A stretch of DNA of 64,000 nucleotides from Flavivirga aquatica. GTDB lineage: Bacteria > Bacteroidota > Bacteroidia > Flavobacteriales > Flavobacteriaceae. The stretch covers positions 1-64,000 of the forward strand of contig NZ_MDJD01000006.1 in the NCBI RefSeq assembly GCF_001747085.1. Direction: 5' to 3'. The notes under the pieces were generated by a model. It saw only the letters and a list, made by a program, of their open reading frames with translations, ran no database searches and was not told the origin of the DNA. The first letter of the stretch is position 1. Every line of letters starts with the position of its first letter. Shown in pieces: positions 54,054-61,887 of the stretch. A program made the translations under genes and the position numbers.

Positions 54054-54819
54054 AAGTGTCTCTATCATTTAAGAATTTTAGTTTATTTCTATAAGCTTCA
54101 ATATGTCTTTTTTCTAAAGTAACTATTTCTATTTGCTCTTTATGAGGTTGAAAAGATGTAATTTGTTTACCCAATACATCATATACCGCAGTGTGACCTG
54201 AATATTCACTATTAACACCATCTGTTCCAACTCTATTAACACCTATACAATATGTCATATTTTCTATAGCTCGTGCTTTTAATAAGGCATCCCACGCAGA
54301 AATCCTTGGTTTAGGCCAATTAGCTACGTATAATAAAACATCGTAGTCTTCTGTATTTCTAGCCCAAACTGGAAAGCGCAAATCATAACAAATTTGTGGG
54401 CAAATTTTCCATCCTTTATAATCTATAATTACTTTTTCTTTTCCTGCTTTATAAATTTTATGCTCACCAACTAGCGTAAAAGTATGTCGTTTATTATAGA
54501 AAATTATATTTCCAGATGGCTCTACAAAAAGCAATCTATTAAAAAACGTTTCATCTTCTAATATAATTATACTACCTACAATTGCTGCATTATTTTTTAA
54601 TGCCGCACCTTGCATCCATGCAACGGTTTCACCTTTCATAGTTTCTGCAACAGCTTTCGCATTCATAGTAAAACCTGTTGTAAACATTTCTGGAAGAATG
54701 ATTACATCAACTTCATTAGAAATACTTTCAATTTTTTTTGTAAAATTCAAACGATTTTGTTCTGGATTTTCCCAAACTAAATCCGATTGAATTAATCCTA
54801 CATTAAGTGTTTTTTGCAT
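54040..54819 (-). CDS. Nitrilase-superfamily omega-amidase (YafV-like)
   Basis: A 259-aa C-N hydrolase. The catalytic triad is visible: Glu in ILPEMFTTGF, Lys in YNKRHTFTL and Cys in CPQICYDLRFPVWAR. The WMQG motif and length fit omega-amidases that hydrolyse 2-oxoglutaramate and 2-oxosuccinamate. It lies at the left edge of the effector array but has no evident link to it. Confidence 0.92.
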   Translation of the reverse strand: MQKTLNVGLIQSDLVWENPEQNRLNFTKKIESISNEVDVIILPEMFTTGFTMNAKAVAETMKGETVAWMQGAALKNNAAIVGSIIILEDETFFNRLLFVEPSGNIIFYNKRHTFTLVGEHKIYKAGKEKVIIDYKGWKICPQICYDLRFPVWARNTEDYDVLLYVANWPKPRISAWDALLKARAIENMTYCIGVNRVGTDGVNSEYSGHTAVYDVLGKQITSFQPHKEQIEIVTLEKRHIEAYRNKLKFLNDRDTFNLM

Positions 54820-54878
54820 TACTAAATGGTGTTTGTTTTTTTATCACTTATTTTATTTAAATATAGTAACATTTATTT

Positions 54879-55765
54879 TCATGGTGGATAAGCATAGTAA
54901 TCTATCTTAGTTTTATTACTTATCTTTTTAAATTTATACTCACTTTCTCCTCCTTCTTCTGTTATTGTTATATTAAGAGAATCTTTTTTATAAAACTCAT
55001 ATTTTGTCTCTACAGAACCAAAAAAAGCAATAGTATCTTTTTTGGGTAAATTGGGTAATATTAATCGTTTATAATATTCATCTGATTTTTTATAAAAAAT
55101 AGAATAGCTTTTAGAAAAATTATAATCGCATATACAAGTCATAAACAATGGTTCTTCATATATATTCTCTATATCTATATTTTTACAATTGTATGCTTGA
55201 TTATTTAGAGAATCTTTTTTTGTTTTTTTTGTTTTCTCAAAAAGATAATAATATGCACCCCATTCTCTTATTAAAAGTTTTTCTCCAAAATCGAATATTT
55301 TATTAAAAGGATGCTCACAATTTAAATTATAAAGCCCCCTAAAATCCTTCTCTAATAGACCTAATTCTTCTCTTAAAAATATTTTTACATTTTTTCTATC
55401 TTCATTTGTTCCATTTATATTAAAATCTAAAGATTCTCTCACTAAAGATTCATTCCCTTCACAAAGTGAGTGATACTTGTTTCCTATGTCTGTGTATAAT
55501 AACAAATCATCTTCTTTAAATACTATACTATAATCTTTAAATTTATTTTTTAATTCTTTTTTTGAATATGTATATTCAATACCTTTTTCCCATTCCCCAA
55601 TTTTTACAGACTTTGCTAATTCCCATTTCCCTTCTTTTTTTTCCTCAAAAGTAATTTTTGTAGTTTCTTTTTTATTTAATTCCCTTTTTGAATTACAGGA
55701 ACTATAAATAAATAAGTGAATAAATAAATGAATAAATATTTTCTATTATTAATGCGTTGAATCAT
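54879..55765 (-). pseudogene. Frameshifted putative immunity lipoprotein for the M23-like/GH24 effector
   Basis: The start ATG 55765 overlaps the end of the upstream effector by 17 nt, exactly as in the intact pair at 58055-58071. The first frame gives [20 protein letters not shown], aligning with MIQHIKNKRYLFLQLFICVL of that pair, but stops at 55676. The -1-related frame continues with a lipobox (FIYSSCNSKRE) and a long soluble domain to 54879; its longest independent start is TTG 55505. The switch must occur in a tract of nine imperfect TTTA-type units (55704-55739). Adding one base or one 4-base unit restores one lipoprotein of about 295 aa. Confidence 0.8.
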
Positions 55766-56933
55766 AAACATTGTTTTTAAATATATTAATTTCTGCTTGT
55801 CTTCTTTTCTTTAAACCTTCGGTATTTCCATTAGTAATATCTTTAAATTCATTAGCAGTTCCATCATAATTAGCATTATTTAGGTTTGATTTTAATTTTG
55901 GACACGAGCTAAAAGAACCTATATTAAAAAGTAAACTTACTAATGCATCAAATTCGTATTGATATAAATCTACTTTAACTTGGCTATATATTATCTTTTC
56001 AAAATCTTTAAGTCGTTCTTCAAATAACTCCATAGCTTTAACTTCTGTAATACCATTTTTAAATTCTTCTGGAATAACAATATCTTCACATTTTTTCTTT
56101 TTTATTAAATGTCCATAACCTATCGTACAATAACCCTCTGAATCATTGTAATATTCACTCTTAAAACCCTCCCAGTTTTTTATAAAATGGACACCTTCAC
56201 TACTTGTTTTAAGCGTTTTACAGTCTAATCGATTATTTTTATTTTTGCGTTTACCAAAAGTATTTTCATAACCTTCTTGTAAAATTTCTAAAGGGTCTTC
56301 TAAATCTTTTCTTCTATAAAAAGGCCTTTCATTTGTAGATAACGGATTATTTAAATCATAACCTAAGTCACCTGTAAAATATTCAAAATGTAGCATATAA
56401 ATTTCATAACCTTTGACTACTCCTTTATACCACGTTCGTAAAAACCCAGTTTTACCAAGCACTGTACGTTGTTTTATTTTTTGCCCTACTTTTACAGATA
56501 CGGTATTATTCTCTACCTCTCCATATCGTATAATAAACTTTCTACCGTCTTCAATTTCATGTAATACAATCACTGCTCCTGTTCCGTCAGCAAAACTATT
56601 TGAAATACCTATAATTTCTCCATCTGCAATAGCTACGACTGGAGTTTTTGGAGGTGTATACATATCACGAGCAGCGTGTTTACGTTTACCATTGCTTCTA
56701 TTTGAATTATACGCAGCTTGCTGAATCCATTTATCTCCTTGCTTTTTTTCAGCCCAATAATAATTTTTATGTATCCCTTTAATATCATTTAAAGGCTTAG
56801 TCAACAAGGGAAAAATAATATATTTTTTCTTTGCTTCTTTTTCCTCCAACACATACTCCTCACCAAGCGCTACAGCATTATTACTATCTATAGCAGCTTC
56901 ATTTTCTGGTAATTCTTTAGCTACTTTAAGCAT
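55749..56933 (-). CDS. Orphan effector cassette: M23-like domain plus GH24 lysozyme
   Basis: A 394-aa protein. Residues 1-27 ([20 protein letters not shown]...) are the tail of the N-terminal region shared with the long effector at 61888. Residues 80-190 are M23/LytM-like: zinc ligands His86, Asp90 and His182 are kept, but catalytic positions read RYGE (Glu139) and MLHFE (Met180) where His is usual. Residues 245-394 form a GH24 (T4-like) lysozyme with Glu255 ([12 protein letters not shown]) and GYCTIGYGH. It should cut peptidoglycan. The start codon lies just after an in-frame stop, so no delivery domain is attached. The paired lipoprotein gene follows. Confidence 0.85.
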   Translation of the reverse strand: MLKVAKELPENEAAIDSNNAVALGEEYVLEEKEAKKKYIIFPLLTKPLNDIKGIHKNYYWAEKKQGDKWIQQAAYNSNRSNGKRKHAARDMYTPPKTPVVAIADGEIIGISNSFADGTGAVIVLHEIEDGRKFIIRYGEVENNTVSVKVGQKIKQRTVLGKTGFLRTWYKGVVKGYEIYMLHFEYFTGDLGYDLNNPLSTNERPFYRRKDLEDPLEILQEGYENTFGKRKNKNNRLDCKTLKTSSEGVHFIKNWEGFKSEYYNDSEGYCTIGYGHLIKKKKCEDIVIPEEFKNGITEVKAMELFEERLKDFEKIIYSQVKVDLYQYEFDALVSLLFNIGSFSSCPKLKSNLNNANYDGTANEFKDITNGNTEGLKKRRQAEINIFKNNVYDSTH

Positions 56934-56988
56934 AAGGGCTCTAATACATTTTAGAGAAGGCTACATTTTTCATGACTATATATTATTA

Positions 56989-57023
56989 AAAACTATTTAG
57001 TATTACTACTAAATAGTTTTAAT
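56989..57023 (-). terminator. Terminator after the 57064-58071 immunity gene
   Basis: A perfect 14-bp stem AAAACTATTTAGTA/TACTAAATAGTTTT (56989-57002 with 57007-57020) with TTTTTAATAATA following on the minus strand, about 45 nt past the stop. It separates the two orphan cassettes. Confidence 0.7.
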
Positions 57024-57063
57024 TTTCTCGTCAGTTTATTCTTAAATTTTTATTATACTAAAC

Positions 57064-58071
57064 TTATTTTATTTCTACTATTTTTCCTTCTTTTGTTATT
57101 TCGTACCTTTTTGTTTGATTTACTCCTAAATCACCATTTACATTTTCTGTTTTCACTTTTATTATATAATCTTTATCTATTTCAAAAGAAGTAGATTCTA
57201 AATTATCAATATTTTCAGGTTCATACCATTCCCCTTCTGTATAAAGACTTGAAATAACTTGATTATTTTTTATAGTTAACAAATAATATCTATATGGAAA
57301 ATCTCCACAGTCCATTGGAACTAAGATTAAATCTATTCCACCTTTTTCTAATAGCGGTATATATCTAAGTTTTTCTTCTCCACAAAGTAAATCTGAAACT
57401 CCATCGATACTACATTCCATTATACTATATTGAACAGTTTTAATATTGATTTTTTGACTATATGGTAATCTCTTACTCTTTTTTTGTAAACATGGTATCC
57501 TTTTTTGACTATTAAAATTTACTGAGTCTTTATTTCTAAAAACTATAGTAATACCTTCTAATTCATTAATTGCAAATAAATAGTCATTTATTACAAACCC
57601 TTCCTTAAAGTATTCTTTTAAAATTGATTTTTTATCATGATGGTTTTTATTACTAAAATGAAATAAACTATCTTTTAAAATAATATTAAACTCCTTCTTT
57701 AAAAAATTACTATAAAATCTATGAAGGTAGTCTCTTTTAAAAAATTTCTTAGAATTAATAAAACCTGAATATAATTCCTCATTACCTTTATCTTTTATAG
57801 AAATTTTATTGTTTAAAATTTTCAATTCGAGTTCTGTAAACTTATTTTCAATTTCTACTTTTTTCTCACTACTTAATTGAACACCTCCTATAGGAAACCA
57901 ATTAAAATACTTCCATTCATAATCTATTTTATTTTTAACAATCTTAGTTTCTGATAAAATAGGCTTTTGATTATTTTTAATTTTTAAATTATTATTATCC
58001 TTACAACTAATAAGTACGCAAATAAACAATTGAAGAAATAAATACCTTTTGTTTTTAATGTGTTGAATCAT
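57064..58071 (-). CDS. Putative immunity lipoprotein for the M15/GH24 effector
   Basis: A 335-aa protein with a lipoprotein signal (FLQLFICVLISCKDNN, lipobox Cys). The mature part has no recognised domain; it ends GVNQTKRYEITKEGKIVEI, a motif also found as a stranded relic at 60861-60935. Its ATG overlaps the last codons of the effector (YDSTH, stop) by 17 nt, implying tight translational coupling. Periplasmic location and pairing with a peptidoglycan hydrolase suggest immunity; this is inferred, not shown by homology. Confidence 0.7.
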   Translation of the reverse strand: MIQHIKNKRYLFLQLFICVLISCKDNNNLKIKNNQKPILSETKIVKNKIDYEWKYFNWFPIGGVQLSSEKKVEIENKFTELELKILNNKISIKDKGNEELYSGFINSKKFFKRDYLHRFYSNFLKKEFNIILKDSLFHFSNKNHHDKKSILKEYFKEGFVINDYLFAINELEGITIVFRNKDSVNFNSQKRIPCLQKKSKRLPYSQKINIKTVQYSIMECSIDGVSDLLCGEEKLRYIPLLEKGGIDLILVPMDCGDFPYRYYLLTIKNNQVISSLYTEGEWYEPENIDNLESTSFEIDKDYIIKVKTENVNGDLGVNQTKRYEITKEGKIVEIK

Positions 58072-59686
58072 ATATATTATTTTTAAACATGTTAATTTCT
58101 GCTTGTCTCCTTTTTTCTATACCTCTTGTTCCTCCATTTGTAACATCACTCATTTCATTCGCTCCATTTGTATACTCTTTATTATTAATATATTTCTTTA
58201 TTTTTGTCTCTCCATCGTTTATTCCTCCTACATTTAAAAATTGAGAACCAGTATTAAATAATAAACTAACTAACGCATCAAATTCATATTGATATAAATT
58301 TACTGTAATATCTCTTTGTACCGCTTTTTCAAAATCAATTAATCTTTCTTTAAATAATTCAACAGCTTTAGCTTCTGTTATGCCGTTTTTAAATTCATCT
58401 GGCATAATAATGTTTTCGCATTTCTTTGTTCCTATTAAATGACCATAACCTATAGTACAATAGCCTTCCGAATCATTATAATATTCACTTCTAAAACTTT
58501 CCCAATCTTTTATAAATTGAATTCCTTTATCACTTGTTTGAAGTTTTTTCGGATCTACTCTTTTATTTTCTCCTGTAGTATTTATCACTTGATTTGAAGC
58601 ATAAAGACCTATACATTGACAAACTTCATTATAGCCTTGTTCTTTAGCTAAATCAACTATCTTTTGACTATTTAATTCTGAATTATTTTTAACAAAAAAT
58701 TCTTGTGTAAGATATTCTTGTGAAAATTCTCTAACATCTACATGAATCCAAGTTCTTGCTCCTTTACTTGTCGATTCTAAATAAAATATATCTTTTTCTA
58801 ACGCCCAATCCCATTTTGCTCCTAAATACTTATTAAATATTTTTTTTCTAATCTCTTCCATATGAACTGTAGATCTTGTACGTTCTCCATTATAATTATA
58901 ATGAATATCTAATGCTTTTCCACAATGGTTTGTAGTTCCTTTTTTTATATATATTGGGTGATCATGACACCTGTAACCAGATTCTATATGTTTCGTCGTA
59001 TAATTTAACTCTGAATGTTTTTCAACATAAAATAAAGAAGCTCTATATCCACAAACTAAACTTCTATGAATTCCTGGATATTCATATTTCCTATATCTTT
59101 CTTTTATAGATATTTTTTGATACTCTTCACTTTTTCTTCCTTTCCCAAATCCTGTACACTTTCCACACTTACATTTTATTTCATCAAAATTAATTGGGTA
59201 TTGAGCTTCAAACTCATCAATAGCCTTTAAAGTACTTCCACAAATATTACCTGTAGGCTCAATTCCCATATAATCTTTTTGGAACTGCTTTACCATAGTT
59301 ACGGTACGTACTGTAAATTTTTTAGTTGGTACATTACCTCCAAAACCAGCTAAGCGTATATTAATTTCTTGTATTAATTTGCTTTCTGCTCCTTGGCGTA
59401 TACAGTATCTCCCTTTACAATCTCCATCTACACCTCCTGTTAACTCCTCACCAAGCACCACAGCATTATTACTATCTATAGCTGCTTCATTTTTTGGTAA
59501 TTCTTTAGCTACTTTTAGCATAAGTGCTCTAATACGTTGGCTACTCTTTTTGTTTTCCTCTTCGGTTTTATTGGGGTTAGCTACATAATAGCTTCTTGGA
59601 AACTCTTCGCCACTATTTTTTTCTTTTAAATAAAAGTTACGTGGTATCCCTTCTTTTCCTGCTTCATGGTTCTTTTCCCAAGTCAT
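58055..59686 (-). CDS. Orphan effector cassette: PG-binding, M15 peptidase and GH24 lysozyme
   Basis: 543 aa. Residues 1-82 match the end of the shared N-terminal region of the long effector. Residues about 95-165 look like a peptidoglycan-binding domain (IQEINIRLAG, VKQFQKDYMGIEPTG). Residues 205-320 are an M15-type D,D-peptidase with SGYRC, NHCGKALD (His254, Asp260) and TWIHVD (His315). Residues 385-543 are a GH24 lysozyme (Glu396 in [19 protein letters not shown]), a close paralogue of the one at 55749. The ATG exists in frame only because of a 1-nt deletion relative to the long effector. Confidence 0.88.
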   Translation of the reverse strand: MTWEKNHEAGKEGIPRNFYLKEKNSGEEFPRSYYVANPNKTEEENKKSSQRIRALMLKVAKELPKNEAAIDSNNAVVLGEELTGGVDGDCKGRYCIRQGAESKLIQEINIRLAGFGGNVPTKKFTVRTVTMVKQFQKDYMGIEPTGNICGSTLKAIDEFEAQYPINFDEIKCKCGKCTGFGKGRKSEEYQKISIKERYRKYEYPGIHRSLVCGYRASLFYVEKHSELNYTTKHIESGYRCHDHPIYIKKGTTNHCGKALDIHYNYNGERTRSTVHMEEIRKKIFNKYLGAKWDWALEKDIFYLESTSKGARTWIHVDVREFSQEYLTQEFFVKNNSELNSQKIVDLAKEQGYNEVCQCIGLYASNQVINTTGENKRVDPKKLQTSDKGIQFIKDWESFRSEYYNDSEGYCTIGYGHLIGTKKCENIIMPDEFKNGITEAKAVELFKERLIDFEKAVQRDITVNLYQYEFDALVSLLFNTGSQFLNVGGINDGETKIKKYINNKEYTNGANEMSDVTNGGTRGIEKRRQAEINMFKNNIYDSTH

Positions 59687-59852
59687 GGTATGGTAAAGGT
59701 GGTTTCGGCATTGCCTTCGTTATCAATTTTTAGTTTTATCGTTTCTTTTTGATCTTGGTCTGTTCCTATTAACCAAAAGTCTTCGTAAATAATAAACTCT
59801 AAGTCTTCGTTTATTAAATTACGACTGGTTACTTTTATGGTTACTATAACAC
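59687..59852 (-). pseudogene. Relic of the shared effector N-terminal region
   Basis: The sequence matches 63419-63565 of the long effector almost base for base and reads VTIKVTSRNLINEDLEFIIY through TTFTIP. It is out of frame with the cassette that follows, because bases around 59682-59684 lack one nucleotide. Homology stops abruptly near 59852, where an in-frame TAA precedes it. No start codon is present. It marks a recombination boundary. Confidence 0.8.
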
Positions 59853-59931
59853 ATTATATTTTTTAAGTTTTTGTCTACTAATTTATAGTTCATGAGCTTA
59901 ATAAGTGCTTTTATTAAATGACTCAGGCAAA

Positions 59932-60798
59932 CTACTTTTCTTTATCCAATAAAATAGGTACATCATTTTCTATACTCCCATCATTTATCACTTTACTTAT
60001 AATATAATAATTGTCTTTCTCTTTATATAATTTAGCCAACACACCTTCTACACTTTTATTATAATCCATACCATCTATTGTTTTATTATAAAAAAGTTCT
60101 AAAGTATCTTTATTTTGTTTAACCGTACATAAATCATAAAAATTGGTTTGATACCCTTGACCTGAAAATATAACGCTATCCTTTTTTATTTCAACAGAAT
60201 ATCCAATACCAATACCTATATCGTCTATCTTTCCTAAATCTCGAAAAAGAATATAATCTCCATACCATTTTTCTGGAACTAAACTAGTTTGAACACTATT
60301 CAACATGTTTAGCTTATTACCAACTAATTCATTTATTTTATCTTGTTTATTTGTCTTTTCAACAAACTCTAAATCACCATAACCTTTACCTGAATAATAT
60401 ATACTATATGTTGGATTTTCTTTATAAAACAAACATGGTTGATCAGGAACAAAATCATCTGAATCATTTAATAAAAAATCATCTTTAAAAATGATTTTTA
60501 TATACAATTCATGTTCCAGCATAAGTTCTTTAAGTTTAATTTTTGCTATTTCTTCAATGTTTATATTTTCATTGTTTAACAAAAAAACACTTCCACTATA
60601 ATCTACATTAGTTCTATATGTTACTTCATCTGTAGTTTCTATTTTACAAAAAGGAATCTCTATTATAGATTTATTGTTGTTACTAACAGCATAATCAAAA
60701 TCTATATATTCAAAAAAATCTATATTTTCTTGTTTTTTGTTTTCTTTACAAGATTCTAATAAAAAAAAACATATCACTACAATTATTAATTTATCCAT
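59932..60798 (-). CDS. Putative immunity lipoprotein, paralogue 2
   Basis: A 288-aa protein with a lipoprotein signal (VVICFFLLESCKEN). The N-terminal half is unlike its neighbour. The last about 115 residues (WYGDYILFRDLGKIDDIGIG onwards, with FSGQGYQTNFYDLC) are nearly identical to those of the gene at 60936. No known domain. Position after the long effector and a lipobox suggest a second, diverged immunity protein. Confidence 0.65.
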   Translation of the reverse strand: MDKLIIVVICFFLLESCKENKKQENIDFFEYIDFDYAVSNNNKSIIEIPFCKIETTDEVTYRTNVDYSGSVFLLNNENINIEEIAKIKLKELMLEHELYIKIIFKDDFLLNDSDDFVPDQPCLFYKENPTYSIYYSGKGYGDLEFVEKTNKQDKINELVGNKLNMLNSVQTSLVPEKWYGDYILFRDLGKIDDIGIGIGYSVEIKKDSVIFSGQGYQTNFYDLCTVKQNKDTLELFYNKTIDGMDYNKSVEGVLAKLYKEKDNYYIISKVINDGSIENDVPILLDKEK

Positions 60799-61279
60799 TT
60801 TCCATAATTTCTTTATACTTTTTTCAAGGTTACAATTTCTAACTTGCTAGCTCCATTTATATCACTTCAATTATTTTTCCTTCTTCTGTTATTTTGTACC
60901 TTTTTATTTGATTTTTATTAAACAACCCCAGCGAACTATTCTTCTTTATACAATAAAACAGGTACATCATTTTCTACACTACCATCATCTATTTCTTTAC
61001 TTATAATATAATAATTGTCTTTCTCTTTATATAATTTAGCTAATACACCTTCTACACTTTTATTATAATCCATACCATCTATTGTTTTATTATAAAAAAG
61101 TTCCAAAGTATCTTTATTTTGCTTAATCGTACATAAATCATAAAAATTAGTTTGATATCCTTGACCTGAAAATATGACACTATCATTTTTTATTTCAACA
61201 GAATACCCAATACTAATACCTATATCATCTATCTTTCCTAAATCTTGGAACAGAGAATAATTGCCATACCATATAGAAT
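59935..61279. repeat. Direct repeat: shared 3' halves of two immunity-like genes
   Basis: About 340 bp at 59935-60275 and 60939-61279 are nearly identical and encode the shared C-terminal domain of the two lipoproteins, while their 5' halves differ. The span given covers both units and the sequence between them. Confidence 0.8.
60861..60935 (-). pseudogene. Relic of an immunity-gene 3' end
   Basis: About 24 codons directly after the stop of the 60936 gene read SLGLFNKNQIKRYKITEEGK and then IIEVI followed by a stop. They align with the C-terminus of the 57064 immunity protein (GDLGVNQTKRYEITKEGKIV). There is no start codon. It indicates that an immunity gene of that type once lay here and was replaced by recombination. 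Confidence 0.65.
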
Positions 61280-61886
61280 CAATATCATTTAATCTAGAAT
61301 TATTCATTTTTATGTTTTTTGAAACATCCAAACCAATATTTAATATCATATTTTCTATTTTAGAGTATTTAAATTCTGTTTCAGAATAAACAACCCTTAA
61401 ATACTCTTTACATTTATTCTTTAAAATGTTAGAAATGTTTAATTTATCTATTTTAGACAAAAATTGATTGAAAATGGCATCTGTATTATTATTTTCATCT
61501 ATGTATGATATTTCTTCTTTAATAGAAATTAAAGAAATATCATCCAAACAATTCAAAGTCAATTCGAAATACTCACCATCAATTAAAATTAAATAGCAAA
61601 AGAAATTATAAAAACCTTCTTCTTTGTTTATACTTTGAAAATGGTCGTTATCTAAAACCTCTATATTTACCATAGGTTTTTTGCTATAAATAACTTTTGT
61701 GCAAATAGTATCTTTAGTTTTTAAATCAAGCTTAACAATGTCAATATTATAGCTTAACTTATATTTATTAGATTTTTCTTTATGAAAAAACAAATAAGTG
61801 CCTCTTTCTATTTTTTGATTCTCTTTTCTTAACTTATTTTTACACGATGTAAAAATCATTAATACTATTAATAAAAATAATCTCAT
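60936..61886 (-). CDS. Putative immunity lipoprotein for the long effector
   Basis: A 316-aa protein with a lipoprotein signal (LFLLIVLMIFTSCKNK). Its stop-to-start distance from the long effector is one base, so the two genes are translationally linked. The C-terminal 115 residues are shared with the 59932 gene (DLGKIDDIGISIGYSVEIKN); the N-terminal half is unique. No known domain. The pairing with a peptidoglycan-degrading protein suggests immunity (inference). Confidence 0.7.
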   Translation of the reverse strand: MRLFLLIVLMIFTSCKNKLRKENQKIERGTYLFFHKEKSNKYKLSYNIDIVKLDLKTKDTICTKVIYSKKPMVNIEVLDNDHFQSINKEEGFYNFFCYLILIDGEYFELTLNCLDDISLISIKEEISYIDENNNTDAIFNQFLSKIDKLNISNILKNKCKEYLRVVYSETEFKYSKIENMILNIGLDVSKNIKMNNSRLNDIDSIWYGNYSLFQDLGKIDDIGISIGYSVEIKNDSVIFSGQGYQTNFYDLCTIKQNKDTLELFYNKTIDGMDYNKSVEGVLAKLYKEKDNYYIISKEIDDGSVENDVPVLLYKEE

Positions 61887-61887
61887 T

